The notes: generated from the sequence alone by a model not told the origin. 64,000 bases of DNA from Marinobacter orientalis (GCF_004792665.1 NZ_SRZX01000002.1:310001-374000); one strand, 5' to 3'. Positions 17,586-31,490 are shown, numbered from the stretch's first letter. Numbers and translations: made by a program.

Positions 17586-19813
17586 CCATGGAAGACAGAA
17601 CCAGTGTGCAGGCCATAACCCGGGGCGAACACCCCGATCCCTTCGCTTTTCTGGGCAGCCACCCGGTGACCGGCGGTGTGCGGATAAGAACTTTCCAGCC
17701 CGGTGTTGACTCAGTGGCCGTGGTGGATGCGGCCAGCGACGAGCAGGTCACCTCGCTCACGCGCTTGCATCCGGACGGAGTCTTTGCCGGCACAGTCAAG
17801 GATGCGGATCGCGACTTTCGTTACCGCCTGCGGATAAGCCGAAATGGTGAGGCCTGCACCATCGAAGATCCCTACCGTTTCGGTGCGATACTCGGGGACC
17901 TGGACCTCCACCTTCTGGCGGAGGGCCGTCACGAGCACGCGTACGAAAAACTGGGCTCCAATTCCATCGAGATGGATGGGGTCAGAGGGGTCGCCTTCGC
18001 AGTCTGGGCTCCCAATGCCCGGCGGGTCAGTGTCGTGGGCGAGTTCAATAACTGGGACGGCCGCTGTCATGTCATGCGGCTGCGCCATGGCGCCGGCATC
18101 TGGGAGATTTTCCTGCCCGAGCTCCAACAGGGATCCCTCTATAAGTACGAAATCATCGCCAGTGACGGCAAGCTGCTGCCTCTCAAGGCGGATCCTTTTG
18201 CCCGCTACTGCCAGCATCCACCAGAAACAGCCTCCATCGTCTACGATCCGCCGTCTTACCATTGGCAGGACCAGGCCTGGATGCAGTCCCGCGGCGCCTG
18301 TTCACAGCGGGATGCCCCTGTGGCCATCTATGAAGTCCACCTGGGCTCCTGGCGCCGCCATCCCGGAGACAACAATCGCTATCTGAGCTACCTGGAGCTG
18401 GCAGAGGAGCTGCCGGCCTATGCAGCGGATATGGGCTTCACCCATATCGAACTTCTGCCCGTTACCGAATACCCCTTCGACGGTTCCTGGGGTTATCAAC
18501 CGATCGGTCTGTATGCCCCTACCAGCCGCTTCGGCACACCGGACGAATTCCGGCACTTCGTCGAGAGCTGCCATGCCCATGGCCTGGGAGTCCTCATGGA
18601 CTGGGTGCCGGCCCACTTTCCGGAAGACGCCCATGGTCTGGCCCACTTCGATGGCACCGCCCTGTACGAACACGAAGACCCGGCAAAGGGGAGGCATCAT
18701 GAGTGGGGCACCCTGATTTACAATTACGGCCGGCAGGAGGTGAGCAATTTCCTGCTCAGCAACGCCAAATTCTGGGCTGACCAGTACCATATCGACGGCC
18801 TGAGAGTGGATGCCGTGGCTTCCATGCTCTATCTGGACTACAACCGGGAGGCCGGCGAATGGTCTCCCAATGAGTATGGTGGCAACGAAAATCTTGAGGC
18901 AGTGGACTTCATCAAGCGCATGAATGAGCTGGTGTACAGGGAAGAAAAAGGGTTCTTCACCACCGCGGAAGAGTCTACCGCCTGGCCCATGGTATCGCGA
19001 CCCACCTCTGCAGGGGGGCTCGGCTTCGGCTATAAGTGGAACATGGGCTGGATGCACGACACCCTGACCTATATAAAAAGGGATCCGGTCCATCGCCGGC
19101 ACAACCACAACGATCTCACCTTCGGCCTCGTCTACGCCTTCAGTGAAAATTTCATCCTGCCGCTTTCCCACGACGAAGTGGTACACGGCAAGGGCTCCCT
19201 GATTAACAAAATGCCCGGGGACCGCTGGCAGAAGTTCGCCAACCTTCGGGTCTACTTCGGTTTCATGTACGGGCACCCCGGCAAGAAGCTGCTCTTCATG
19301 GGCGGCGAATTCGCCCAGGAGCGGGAATGGAATCACGACTATTCCCTCGACTGGCATTTGCTGGATGATCCGCTCCATGCCGGCGTCCACAAGCTGATAC
19401 GTGATCTCAACAGGCTGTACCGGGATTGTCCCTCGCTCCATCAGCTTGACTGTGAGCCCGAAGGTTTTCAGTGGATCGACGGCGGCGACGCCGAAAACAG
19501 TGTCCTCTCCTTTCTGCGGCGGGGACGCAGCAATGACGACTGCACCGTCATAGTCTGCAATTTCACCCCGGTGGTAAGAAGTGCCTACCGGGTCGGGGTT
19601 CCTTTTGCCGGCACCTATCATGAGCGTATCAACACCGATGGCCGGGAGTATGGTGGTTCTGGTGTCAGCAACGGCAGCGCCATAGAGTCCGTTCCGGTCC
19701 CTGCCCACGGCCATTCCCACTCCCTTACTCTTACCCTTCCGCCACTGGCGGCAGTGATTTTTGCCTGCCCCGGGCAGCACCTGACCTCGGGAGAGGCACA
19801 TGAGGAGCATTGA
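17582..19813 (+). CDS. glgB: 1,4-alpha-glucan branching enzyme GlgB
   Basis: Introduces alpha-1,6 branches in glycogen-like glucan. 743 residues: a short N-terminal module (about 10-110, [12 protein letters not shown]), a CBM48 domain (about 120-220, [20 protein letters not shown]), then the GH13 barrel with nucleophile Asp410 ([15 protein letters not shown]), AEEST and [14 protein letters not shown]. The length matches the two-module type found in Escherichia coli. The ATG at 17582 overlaps the treS stop (ATGA), and a second in-frame ATG follows six bases later. It would act directly on the linear glucan made by GlgE. Confidence 0.96.
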   Translation: MTMEDRTSVQAITRGEHPDPFAFLGSHPVTGGVRIRTFQPGVDSVAVVDAASDEQVTSLTRLHPDGVFAGTVKDADRDFRYRLRISRNGEACTIEDPYRFGAILGDLDLHLLAEGRHEHAYEKLGSNSIEMDGVRGVAFAVWAPNARRVSVVGEFNNWDGRCHVMRLRHGAGIWEIFLPELQQGSLYKYEIIASDGKLLPLKADPFARYCQHPPETASIVYDPPSYHWQDQAWMQSRGACSQRDAPVAIYEVHLGSWRRHPGDNNRYLSYLELAEELPAYAADMGFTHIELLPVTEYPFDGSWGYQPIGLYAPTSRFGTPDEFRHFVESCHAHGLGVLMDWVPAHFPEDAHGLAHFDGTALYEHEDPAKGRHHEWGTLIYNYGRQEVSNFLLSNAKFWADQYHIDGLRVDAVASMLYLDYNREAGEWSPNEYGGNENLEAVDFIKRMNELVYREEKGFFTTAEESTAWPMVSRPTSAGGLGFGYKWNMGWMHDTLTYIKRDPVHRRHNHNDLTFGLVYAFSENFILPLSHDEVVHGKGSLINKMPGDRWQKFANLRVYFGFMYGHPGKKLLFMGGEFAQEREWNHDYSLDWHLLDDPLHAGVHKLIRDLNRLYRDCPSLHQLDCEPEGFQWIDGGDAENSVLSFLRRGRSNDDCTVIVCNFTPVVRSAYRVGVPFAGTYHERINTDGREYGGSGVSNGSAIESVPVPAHGHSHSLTLTLPPLAAVIFACPGQHLTSGEAHEEH

Positions 19814-19818
19814 AACCT

Positions 19819-21977
<2,159 letters not shown>

Positions 21978-21981
<4 letters not shown>

Positions 21982-23828
21982 AAACTATGGAGCGCTGCCA
22001 CGAGATGCCGTTTGGCTGTGATTTCAATGGTGAAACGACCGATTTTCGCCTCTGGGCACCGGCCCTGGACAGGGTGGAACTCGAATTCCGGCCACCCACG
22101 GCCAGTGCCTGGCGCAGTGCCGAAATGGATTCGCGCAATGGCTGGCACCAGCACGTCCGCGACGATTGTCCGGCGGGCACCCTGTACCGATTCCGTCTTT
22201 CTCCGACGATGGCCGTTCCCGATCCCGCCAGCCGCTATCAGCCGGAGGGGGTACACGGCCCCAGCGAAGTCATCGACGCCCGGAGTTTTTCCTGGCAGGA
22301 CGGGGACTGGCAGGGACGTCGGTGGGAGGAAGCTGTCGTATACGAACTGCATCCCGGCTGCTTCAGCCCGCAAGCAAATTACCGGGGAATCCGGGAGCGC
22401 CTGGATTATCTGCTGGAACTGGGAGTGACCGCGGTGGAACTGATGCCATTGTCCCAGGCGCCGGGTGCCAGGAACTGGGGTTACGATGGCACCTACCCTT
22501 TTGCACCCTGCAATGCCTATGGCAGGCCGGACGAGTTGAAGTTGTTGGTGCAGGAGGCCCATCTCAGGGGTCTCATGGTGTACCTGGACGTGGTCTACAA
22601 CCATTTCGGTCCGGAGGGCAACTACCTGCACACCTACGCGCCGGATTTCTTCACGGATCGCTACCAGACCCCGTGGGGGTCCGCCATCAACTTTGACGGC
22701 CCCGGGAGCGAGACGGTGCGCCGCTTTTTTGTGGAAAATGCCCTCTACTGGCTCCACGAGTATCATCTGGACGGACTCCGTTTCGATGCGGTGCATGCCA
22801 TTTTTGACCGTTCCCGTCCCGACGTACTCGAGGAACTGGCGGACACCATCCGGCGCCGGACGCAACCGGACCGCCAGGTACATCTGGTACTGGAAAATGA
22901 TCACAATGCCGCTCACTACCTGGGTGGGACCAGCGGGGCTCACCAGTACAATGCCCAGTGGAACGACGATTTCCATCATGCCGCCCATGTGCTGCTGACA
23001 GGCGAAAAAGACGGTTACTACGGCGATTACACCGACAACCCCCTGCGCCACCTGGAACGCTGCCTGTGTGAAGGCTTCGCCTACCAGGGCGAATTTTCCC
23101 GTTACCGCAATGCCCGCCGCGGGGAGCGGAGCGCCCAACTGCCGCCGGGTGCTTTTGTCGCCTTTTTGCAGAACCACGACCAGACAGGAAACCGGGCCCT
23201 GGGGGAGCGCCTTACAGTCCTCGCGCCCTTAAGGCCCCTGCGGGCACTGGTCTCTATCCTCCTGCTGGCACCGTCTCCGCCCCTGTTATTCATGGGGGAG
23301 GAATGGGGCACAGAGCGGCCTTTTCTCTATTTCTGCGACTTTGAAGAAGAGCTTGCCGAGGCAGTGCGGGAAGGACGGGCGAGGGAATTCCAGCAATTCA
23401 GCGAATTCGCCGATCCGGAATCCGGCACTACCCTTCCCGACCCCAACGAACCGGACACTTTCGCCGCCAGCCGCCTGGAATGGCGTGAACTGGAGGATTC
23501 CAGGCACAGGGAATGGCTGGCATTCTACCGGGAGCTATTACGGATTCGCCACCGGGACATCATTCCCGTGCTGTCTTCTCTTCACGGGGGAGAGGCGCAG
23601 TGCCTGAGTCGGGAGCCCATGCTCCGTGTAATGTGGACAGGAAGCGACGGAACCAGGCTTCACCTGTTTGCCAACTGTTCCGACAAACGCGCCGACACTG
23701 GCGCACTGCCAGAGGGTCATGTTCTCTACGGGCCAATACCTGACAGGGAGCATCAGGCGGGAGTCCCCACTCTGGCTCCCTGGCAAGTGCTCTGGATGAT
23801 ACAGACGGACGAGACCGTCCATGCCTAG
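21978..23828 (+). CDS. treZ: malto-oligosyltrehalose trehalohydrolase TreZ
   Basis: Cleaves trehalose from maltooligosyl-trehalose made by TreY. 616 residues: an N-terminal beta domain (DFRLWAPALDRVELEF), the GH13 barrel with Asp270 (GLRFDAVHAI), Glu306 (LVLENDHN) and Asp401 (QNHDQTGN). The FSRYRNARRGERSA segment in the barrel and the LLFMGEEWG end are typical of TreZ. A GTG at 21978 overlaps the glgX stop (GTGA); ATG at 21987 is an alternative start, and neither has a strong ribosome site. Coupled to glgX upstream and overlapping malQ downstream by eight bases. Confidence 0.95.
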
Positions 23829-26004
23829 CCTGCATTCCGTCACCATCAACCGTCTCGCCAGGGAAGCGGGAATACATTCGGGCTTCCGCGATGTCCGCGG
23901 GAGATGGCGGGATGTGTCCGTAGCAACAAAGCGGGCGCTCCTCCAGGGTATGGGCTTTCCCGCATCCTCTGCCGAAGAGGCGGCGGCAAGCCTTACGGCG
24001 CTGGAGCAGAGGCGCTGGCTCGGCACGCTACCGTCGGTCACGGTGATAACAGAGAATGAACCTTCACCCTGTTGCGACCTGTTCCTCGCGACTGCAGACC
24101 TGGGCCTAAGGCTGGACTGGCGTATCGAACTGGAGCAGGGAGGCTTCCGGGAGGGAGAGCTCGCACCGGCCGGGCTGACCGTTGAGGAGAGAAAACAGGT
24201 GGCAGGCGTGGAAAAGGTGCGCCTGCGGCTGCCGCTTCCGCAGGGACTACCCCTTGGCTACCATACTCTGGCGCTGAACGGCGCCCTCAGGGACTCTCTC
24301 GATGACTCCCGGGACGGCCCCGGCGGCATGAGTCTGATCATGGCGCCAGCACGCGCCCATATTCCCGAAAAGTTGGAGCGGGGTCAGAAGCTCTGGGGGC
24401 TGGCTGTCCAGCTTTACGGACTCCGGTCACAGCAAAACTGGGGCATCGGTGATTTCGCGGATCTGCAGCAACTGGTTTCGGGGGCTGCTGCCCTTGGCGC
24501 GGATACCATCGCCCTCAATCCACTTCACGCCCTCTTTCCCGGCAACCCGGCCCATATCAGTCCCTACGGGCCCTCCTCACGGGAATTTCTCAATACCGGC
24601 TACATCGCTCTGCCTCATTCGCAGGTCCACGATGAAGAGGGGCTGACCGCCCTGCGGTCATCGTCCCTGGTGAACTTCGAAGCCGTGCTGCCCCTCAAGA
24701 TCAGGGCACTGGAACAGCGGTTCAACAGCGATGAACCGGAGGCGGCTGATTACAGGCGGTTCGTGGGCGAAGGGGAAAGCGGGCTTCGGGACCTGGGAGT
24801 CTTTCAGGCTCTCAGTGAACACTTTGGACATGACACGCCCTGGCGGGACTGGCCGGCACCATACCGCAATCCGGCTTCACCCCAGGTGGCGGAATTCGCC
24901 CGTGATCACCACAGGCGGATCGATTTTTTCTGTTACCTGCAATGGCTTGCTGACCGCCAGCTGGAAAACGCGGCCGCCGCTTGTGAGGCCGGCGGCATGG
25001 CCCCGGGACTGTGCCTGGACCTGGCCGTGGGCTCGGACCGCTGGGGCGCAGAAACCTGGCGCCAGCAATCGCTGTTCGCCACGGGTGTCAGCATCGGCGC
25101 TCCTCCCGACGCCTTCAACCTTCTCGGGCAGGACTGGGGCATCCCTCCGATGACGCCGTTACAGTTGAAAGAGCAGGCCTACAGGCCCTTTATACGTATG
25201 CTGAGGGCCAACATGCGCCATGCCGGCGCCCTGCGGGTGGATCACATACTTGGATGGCAGCGCCTGTACTGGATACCCGAAGGCGCCTCGCCCGACACAG
25301 GCAGCTATGTCTCCTACCCTTTTGACGATATGCTCGCCATCGCAGCCCTGGAAAGTCATCGCAACCGCTGCGCCATCATCGGCGAGGACCTTGGAACCGT
25401 GCCCCGGGGATTCAGGAACCGGCTTCGCAAGGCAGGTATTTTTTCCACGCGGCTGCTTCATTTTGAGCGCACACGGGACGGCCGTCACGTGGCCCCGGAC
25501 AACTACCCGCGGCTTGCCCTGGCCTCGGTAGCCAGCCATGATCTGCCCACCCTTCGTGGTTTCATCACGGGCCAGGATCTGCGTCTGCGCAGCCGCTACC
25601 GGCTGTTTCCCTCCGCCGAAGAGCGCTACCGGGCGATCAGGGACCGGGTACGGGACAGGCGCCAACTGGTAGAGGCTCTTCAGAGAGAAGATCTGCTGCC
25701 CTCAGGACATCTGCCGGGGAGCTGGCTGCGGCGCCATGTCCGTGAACTGGCTATTGCCGCCTATCGCTACCTGGGCCGATCGAGCGCAGGAGTGGAGCTG
25801 GTCTACCCTGAGGATCCGCTGGAAGTGCTCGACCAGATCAATCTGCCGGGCACCACAGATGAGCATCCCAACTGGCGCCGCAAGTTGCCTCTGGAGGTTG
25901 CGGATCTTCTGGCTGATCAGGCTATGGGGGAAATGGCAGCTCACCTCAACCGGGAACGGGATACGTCGGGGACATCAACACTTCATGGAGAGACCAATGA
26001 CTGA
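23821..26004 (+). CDS. malQ: 4-alpha-glucanotransferase (amylomaltase) MalQ
   Basis: Transfers segments between alpha-1,4-glucans (GH77). 727 residues with an N-terminal extension (about 1-190, beginning LAREAGIHSGFRDVRGRWRD) as in proteobacterial MalQ, then the barrel: LYGLRSQQNWGIGDF, LNPLHALFPGNPAHISPYGP, CLDLAVGSDRWGAE, nucleophile Asp474 (RVDHILGWQRL), Glu522 (IIGEDLGTVP) and Asp574 (ASHDLPTLRG). It would rework short maltooligosaccharides left by GlgX and TreY/TreZ. Overlaps treZ upstream and treY downstream by eight bases each. Confidence 0.95.
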   Translation: MPSLHSVTINRLAREAGIHSGFRDVRGRWRDVSVATKRALLQGMGFPASSAEEAAASLTALEQRRWLGTLPSVTVITENEPSPCCDLFLATADLGLRLDWRIELEQGGFREGELAPAGLTVEERKQVAGVEKVRLRLPLPQGLPLGYHTLALNGALRDSLDDSRDGPGGMSLIMAPARAHIPEKLERGQKLWGLAVQLYGLRSQQNWGIGDFADLQQLVSGAAALGADTIALNPLHALFPGNPAHISPYGPSSREFLNTGYIALPHSQVHDEEGLTALRSSSLVNFEAVLPLKIRALEQRFNSDEPEAADYRRFVGEGESGLRDLGVFQALSEHFGHDTPWRDWPAPYRNPASPQVAEFARDHHRRIDFFCYLQWLADRQLENAAAACEAGGMAPGLCLDLAVGSDRWGAETWRQQSLFATGVSIGAPPDAFNLLGQDWGIPPMTPLQLKEQAYRPFIRMLRANMRHAGALRVDHILGWQRLYWIPEGASPDTGSYVSYPFDDMLAIAALESHRNRCAIIGEDLGTVPRGFRNRLRKAGIFSTRLLHFERTRDGRHVAPDNYPRLALASVASHDLPTLRGFITGQDLRLRSRYRLFPSAEERYRAIRDRVRDRRQLVEALQREDLLPSGHLPGSWLRRHVRELAIAAYRYLGRSSAGVELVYPEDPLEVLDQINLPGTTDEHPNWRRKLPLEVADLLADQAMGEMAAHLNRERDTSGTSTLHGETND

Positions 26005-28912
26005 ACGCGCCACCCTTTCAGACACTCCCGGGTCAGGCACCCCCAGGGCCACCTACCGCCTTCAGCTCAATTCCCGGTTGGGGTTCACCGATGTGCGGCG
26101 CCTGCTCAGCTATTTTGACCGCCTTGGAATCAGCCATCTCTATACCTCGCCTTTTCTGGAAGCCCGTACCGGCAGCCCCCACGGCTACGATGTCACCGAC
26201 CACAATGCTTTCAATCCCGAACTGGGAAGCGAGGCGGACTTCGACGATCTCGCCGCTGGCCTGGCCAGCCGCAGCATGGGTCTCATCCTCGACTTTGTCG
26301 CCAACCACATGGGAGTCGGCAAGGCGGACAACAGCCGTTGGCAGGATGTACTCGAGTGGGGAGAGGCCTCTCCTTTTGCAGACTTTTTCGACATCGACTG
26401 GCACTCCCCCACCGCTTCACTGCGGGGAAAGGTACTACTGCCCTTTCTCGGCCAGTCCTACGGTAAGGTTCTGGAGGGAGGCGAGCTGCAACTGGGCTTT
26501 GATGCGTCGCGGGGAAGTTTTGCCGTAAGCTATTTCGACCACCTGTTTCCCGTCGCCCCCCGCCACTACGCACGGATTCTCTCTGCCGTGTCACCCGATG
26601 CCCTGAGTGGCCCCGCCCGGGCAGAGCTGGCCGAGCTCAGCGCCGCCTTCCGGACCTTACGAACCGCGGGGCTTTCCGGCCGTCGTCAGCGGGAAGTCCG
26701 GCAACGGGCCGAGACTCTCAAGGAACAACTGGCATCACTGGCGCAAGGTGTGCCTCAGGTCAAGGAGCAGATTGAAAGTGCGGTCTCCCTTCATAACGGA
26801 GGGCCGGGACAGCATGCCAAGTGTCTGCGCCTGCACCGGCTCCTGCAGAGGCAGTCCTACCGGCTTTCCTGGTGGCGGGTAGCTTCGGATAACATCAACT
26901 ATCGACGTTTCTTTGACATCAACGACCTGGTCACCATTCGCACAGAGCGCGCGGAGGTTTTCGATAACATTCACCGCCTGGTGCTGCGACTGATTGGCGA
27001 AGGCAAACTCCAGGGACTGCGCATCGACCATATTGACGGGCTGTCCGATCCCCGCCACTACTGTGAAAAGCTTGGGAATGCCGCTGCAAGCCGTGAATCC
27101 GGGGAGCATCCCCTTTATCTTGTGGTCGAGAAAATTCTCGCCCACGGCGAGGTATTGCGCAGTGACTGGCCAGTGGCCGGAACAACAGGATACGAAGTTC
27201 TCAACCGCATCAATAGCCTGTTTATCGAACCGGGTTCTGAAGACTTGCTGCAATCTTTCTATCGCAGATTGACGGGCAGGGAGGAAAATTTCGACGAAAC
27301 ACTGGCAAACGCCAAGCGCCAGGTAATCGACCACCTGCTGGCCAGTGACATTCAGGTGCTCTCCAATCTGTTTTCCCGGCTGGCGGAATCCAACTGGCAC
27401 ACGCGGGATTTCACCCTGGCTTCCCTGCGCCGTGCCCTGGCCGAAATCATCATCTCCCTCCCGGTCTATCGGACCTATGTTGACCCCAGGGGTTGCGGCT
27501 CCAGCGACCGCCACGAGATAGACCAGGCGATTTCCGGAACGAAAAAGAGAAATCCGCTGATCAACAACGAGCTCCTGGACTTCATCCGCGGTGTGCTGAC
27601 CACCGATCTGGCACGTTCCCGCAGCGGCTTCAACCGCAACCAGGTTATCCGTATCGCGATGAAATTCCAGCAGTACAGCGGTCCTATCATGGCTAAAAGC
27701 CTCGAGGATACAGCCTTCTACCGACACATGGTGCTGGCCTCACTCAACGAAGTGGGAGGCGACCCCCGCCACTTTGGCACTTCCATGGAGGATTTCCACC
27801 GATTCATTGATGAAAGGGGTAAACAGTGGCCCCACGCCATGATCACCACAGCGACCCACGACAGCAAAAGAGGCGAAGACGTGCGGGCAAGACTTAATGC
27901 CCTGACAGAGATGCCCGAACTGTGGCGCCGTCGGGTGGAGGAATGGATCAGCCTCAACGCGTGTCACCGGGTACCCGTGGATACGGTCGATGCTCCCGTT
28001 CGCAATGACGAATACCTGCTCTACCAGACGCTGGCGGGGAGTATTCCCATGGAGTGGCTGGGCCCGGCAAGCCACGATTCCCCGTTGCCCGATACCGCTG
28101 CCCTCGATGACTACCGCCAGCGCATCGAGGATTACATGATCAAGGCGGTGCGCGAAGCCAAACTGAACTCCAGCTGGGCCCACCCCGATCAGACTTACGA
28201 GGAGGCGTTATCCTCTTTTGTCAGTGGCATCCTTGAGCCCGGCGGTGTTTTTCTGAAGAGTCTGCTGGAATTCATGCAAGTGCTGGGCCCTCTCGGGGCC
28301 TTGAATGGCCTGGCCCAGACCACACTGAAGTTCACTCTGCCTGGCGTTCCGGACCTCTACCAGGGAAGTGAGCTGTGGGATCTCAACCTGGTGGATCCCG
28401 ACAACCGCAGACCGGTTGACTACGGTGCGCGGGAGCAGATGTTGCGTCAGTTAAGTGAAAGCGCCGATGGCAACCGCGACGACCTGGTCGCGGAACTGGC
28501 CTATATGTGGCCCGACGGAAGAATCAAGCTCTACGTAACCTGGCAGTTGCTGGAACTTCGCCGCCGCCACCCCGGGCTGTTTCTCCATGGAACCTATGAG
28601 CCGGTTCACATCCATGGTGACAATAGCCACGGCCTGTGCGCCTTTGCACGACGCCACCAGGGTCAGTGTCTGCTGACGGTAGTGCCCTGTCTGAACAAGA
28701 CCAGGGCCACGAATGGAGGCGGACTGACTGCCGCGAGACTCTATGAGGGCGCGGGGATTTCCCTGCAGACAGTCAGCGACCACCAGCACTGGCACAACCT
28801 TTTCACCGGCGACCGGATCAGGGCTGAAGCCAACGGCCAACTGCCCGTGTCCGGGCTCCTGGCGAAGTTCCCGGTGGCGGTGCTCCACAGCGGCATTCCA
28901 TTTCAGGAATAG
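25997..28912 (+). CDS. treY: maltooligosyl trehalose synthase TreY
   Basis: Isomerises the reducing-end bond of maltodextrins to a trehalose bond. 971 residues, a GH13 protein with the large insertions of this family: ATYRLQLNSRLGFTDVRRLL start, DFVANHMGV, nucleophile Asp344 (GLRIDHIDGLSDP), Glu378 (VVEKIL) and Asp622 (TATHDSKRGEDVRARL), and the PGVPDLYQGSELWD segment near the C-terminus. The open frame continues far upstream inside malQ in another frame; ATG at 25997, eight bases before the malQ stop and preceded by GGAGAG, gives the true N-terminus. It is the last gene of the seven-gene run; a 114-base gap follows. Confidence 0.95.
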   Translation: MTERATLSDTPGSGTPRATYRLQLNSRLGFTDVRRLLSYFDRLGISHLYTSPFLEARTGSPHGYDVTDHNAFNPELGSEADFDDLAAGLASRSMGLILDFVANHMGVGKADNSRWQDVLEWGEASPFADFFDIDWHSPTASLRGKVLLPFLGQSYGKVLEGGELQLGFDASRGSFAVSYFDHLFPVAPRHYARILSAVSPDALSGPARAELAELSAAFRTLRTAGLSGRRQREVRQRAETLKEQLASLAQGVPQVKEQIESAVSLHNGGPGQHAKCLRLHRLLQRQSYRLSWWRVASDNINYRRFFDINDLVTIRTERAEVFDNIHRLVLRLIGEGKLQGLRIDHIDGLSDPRHYCEKLGNAAASRESGEHPLYLVVEKILAHGEVLRSDWPVAGTTGYEVLNRINSLFIEPGSEDLLQSFYRRLTGREENFDETLANAKRQVIDHLLASDIQVLSNLFSRLAESNWHTRDFTLASLRRALAEIIISLPVYRTYVDPRGCGSSDRHEIDQAISGTKKRNPLINNELLDFIRGVLTTDLARSRSGFNRNQVIRIAMKFQQYSGPIMAKSLEDTAFYRHMVLASLNEVGGDPRHFGTSMEDFHRFIDERGKQWPHAMITTATHDSKRGEDVRARLNALTEMPELWRRRVEEWISLNACHRVPVDTVDAPVRNDEYLLYQTLAGSIPMEWLGPASHDSPLPDTAALDDYRQRIEDYMIKAVREAKLNSSWAHPDQTYEEALSSFVSGILEPGGVFLKSLLEFMQVLGPLGALNGLAQTTLKFTLPGVPDLYQGSELWDLNLVDPDNRRPVDYGAREQMLRQLSESADGNRDDLVAELAYMWPDGRIKLYVTWQLLELRRRHPGLFLHGTYEPVHIHGDNSHGLCAFARRHQGQCLLTVVPCLNKTRATNGGGLTAARLYEGAGISLQTVSDHQHWHNLFTGDRIRAEANGQLPVSGLLAKFPVAVLHSGIPFQE

Positions 28913-29026
28913 TTTGCGCCTGTCGACAATGGCGTACGGCATGGATGTCGTGATAACCGCTTCACATTCCCGGTATTCAAGCTACCTTTTATTTATACAC
29001 TCACAGGAAAATCGGGAGGTCCGCCG

Positions 29027-31435
29027 ATGACGGAATGGTCCCTCGAATACACGGGTTTCGAGGCAGGGAAAGAGCCTCTCCGCGAAGCCCTGTGCACCCT
29101 GGGCAACGGTTACTTCGCCACACGCGGTGCGGCGGCGGAGGCCACGGCCGATAATGTCCATTATCCCGGCACCTATATTGCCGGCTGTTTCAACCGGCTG
29201 ACAACTCATATGGCGGGAGAGACCGTCGAAAATGAGTGCATGGTGAATATCCCCAACTGGCTGCCTTTCACCTTTCGAATCGAAAACGGTGACTGGTTCG
29301 ACCTCGACAGGGTCGAAATACTGGATTTCCATCAGCAACTGGATATCCATCAGGGCATATTGCGGCGAACTGTCCGCTTCAATGATGGCCAGGGACGGAG
29401 AACAACACTGCACCAGGAAAGACTGGTTTCCATGGAGCAGCATCACCTCGCAGCCATGAAAACGGTTCTGCAGGCGGAGAACTGGACCGGAACAGTGGAC
29501 GTCTGCAGCGCGCTCGATGGCCGGGTCAGCAATAGTGGCGTGGCCCGGTACCGGGCGCTGAACAATCGCCATCTCTGTCCTATAGTAGCGCAAACTGCGC
29601 CCGGGAATATCCTGTTGCTGGAGATGGAGACCAGTCAATCACATATCAGAATTGCCCAGGCCGCAGTTACCCGTTTCTCCCGGGAGGGTGAGATTCACCC
29701 CTGCCAGGGAGAAACGGCATGGGAAGACGATTACATTGCCCATCACTTCAGAAGCCTCGCTATCGAGCCCGACAAGCCCCTGGAGATGGTCAAGAAAGTA
29801 GCTGTCTACACTTCCCGGGACCGGGCCATCAGCGAGGCCATGAACGATGCCCGTCAGGCGATAGAGGAAGCGCCGGGATTCGATATTCTCGCCGAACGGC
29901 ACAGACTCCGCTGGAAACAGTTATGGCGCCAGTTCTCGCTGGATCTGGCAACAAGCACCGACGATGGGGACAGCAAGACCAAGCGGATTCTGCGTCTTCA
30001 CATCATGCACCTTCTCCAGACCACGTCTCCCCATATTCTCGACCTCGACGTCAGTGTCCCCGCCCGGGGTCTTCATGGCGAAGCCTACCGCGGTCATATT
30101 TTCTGGGACGAGCTCTTCGTTTTCCCCTTTTTCAACCTGCGCATACCGGAAATCACCCGCTCGCTGCTCCAGTACCATTACCGTCGGCTTGACGCCGCAC
30201 GGCGGGGGGCACGGGCCGAGGGCTACGAGGGCGCCATGTTCCCCTGGCAGAGCGGCAGCAACGGCCGGGAAGAGAGCCAGACGCTTCATCTCAATCCCCA
30301 GTCCGGCAACTGGATCCCTGACAATTCCAGCCTCCAGCGTCATATCAGCTCAGCCGTGGCTTTCAACGTGTGGCACTACTTCGAAGTAACCGGCGACTGC
30401 CAGTTTCTGTCGTCCTGCGGTGCTGAAATGCTATTGGAAATAGCCCGCTTCTGGTCCAGCATCACCACCTACAACGAGGATCGGGGCCGCTACGAAATTC
30501 TCGGAATTATGGGGCCTGACGAATATCACGATGCCTACCCCGATTCCAATAAGCCCGGAATCGACAATAACGCCTATACCAACATTATGGCGGTATGGGT
30601 GCTACTGCGGGCTCTCGAGCTGCGCACCGTCATGCCGGGGCCCGGTTTCATGGAAGTCTGCGACAGGCTGCAACTGACCAGTGAGGATTTCGACCGCTGG
30701 GACGACATCAGCCGCAGGATGCATATTCATTTTCACGAACACGGAATCATCAGCCAGTTTGAAGGCTACGAGAAACTTCAGGAGTTTGACTGGGACGGTT
30801 ACCGGGCCAGATACGGCGATATCCACCGGCTCGACCGGATCCTTGAGAGCGAAGGCGACACGCCCAACCGGTACAAGGCGTCGAAACAGGCGGATGTGCT
30901 GATGCTCTTTTATCTTTTTACTGCGGAAGAACTCGGCGAACTCTTCGCCAGGCTCGGCTACACCTTCGACCGCGACACCATCCCCCGCAACATCGACTAT
31001 TACATGGCGCGGACCTCACATGGTTCCACCCTGAGCCAGGTGGTCCACTCCTGGGTGCTCGCTCGCTTCGATCGCCCCGGTGCCTGGCCGCTGTTCTGCC
31101 AGGCTCTGCGCAGCGACGTCGAGGACATCCAGGGGGGCACCACACTGGAAGGCATCCACACCGGAGCCATGGCAGGCACAGTGGATCTGATCCAGCGCTG
31201 CTTTACGGGCATCGAAACGCGGGAAAACATGCTGCGGCTCAACCCGGCACTGCCGCCGGAACTACGCTCCCTGACATTCAACATCCACTACCGCGGCCAC
31301 ATGCTGAATTTCCACCTCACGCCGGTCTCGCTCCGGATCGCCATAGAACCTTCGGCCCAGCACCCAATCCGGATAGCCCTGAAGGACGAGATCCATGAAC
31401 TTGAGCCGGGGCAGATCCGGGATTTCCCGCTATGA
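29027..31435 (+). CDS. GH65 disaccharide phosphorylase (copy 1)
   Basis: 802 residues of the inverting GH65 family (maltose, trehalose, kojibiose and related phosphorylases), which split an alpha-glucoside with phosphate to beta-glucose-1-phosphate. The N-terminal beta-sandwich begins TLGNGYFATRGAAAE; the (alpha/alpha)6 barrel has the general acid Glu499 in MGPDEYHDAYPD, the conserved KQADVLMLFYLF, and the phosphate-binding HGSTLSQVVHSW. Substrate cannot be told; trehalose or maltose are likeliest given the neighbours. GGGAGGTCCGCCG precedes ATG 29027. A paralogue lies at 44704-47133, adjacent to a beta-phosphoglucomutase-like gene that could use its product. Confidence 0.88.
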   Translation: MTEWSLEYTGFEAGKEPLREALCTLGNGYFATRGAAAEATADNVHYPGTYIAGCFNRLTTHMAGETVENECMVNIPNWLPFTFRIENGDWFDLDRVEILDFHQQLDIHQGILRRTVRFNDGQGRRTTLHQERLVSMEQHHLAAMKTVLQAENWTGTVDVCSALDGRVSNSGVARYRALNNRHLCPIVAQTAPGNILLLEMETSQSHIRIAQAAVTRFSREGEIHPCQGETAWEDDYIAHHFRSLAIEPDKPLEMVKKVAVYTSRDRAISEAMNDARQAIEEAPGFDILAERHRLRWKQLWRQFSLDLATSTDDGDSKTKRILRLHIMHLLQTTSPHILDLDVSVPARGLHGEAYRGHIFWDELFVFPFFNLRIPEITRSLLQYHYRRLDAARRGARAEGYEGAMFPWQSGSNGREESQTLHLNPQSGNWIPDNSSLQRHISSAVAFNVWHYFEVTGDCQFLSSCGAEMLLEIARFWSSITTYNEDRGRYEILGIMGPDEYHDAYPDSNKPGIDNNAYTNIMAVWVLLRALELRTVMPGPGFMEVCDRLQLTSEDFDRWDDISRRMHIHFHEHGIISQFEGYEKLQEFDWDGYRARYGDIHRLDRILESEGDTPNRYKASKQADVLMLFYLFTAEELGELFARLGYTFDRDTIPRNIDYYMARTSHGSTLSQVVHSWVLARFDRPGAWPLFCQALRSDVEDIQGGTTLEGIHTGAMAGTVDLIQRCFTGIETRENMLRLNPALPPELRSLTFNIHYRGHMLNFHLTPVSLRIAIEPSAQHPIRIALKDEIHELEPGQIRDFPL

Positions 31436-31490
31436 AAACACGCTATCAGTCAGCAGGTACGGATAGAGACTCTCACAAGGTGCGGAAGAC

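Noticed and set aside
18302..19810. 502-codon open frame antisense to glgB
   Set aside because: Shadow of a high-GC coding region: no family similarity, no ribosome site, and the sense frame has all GlgB motifs.
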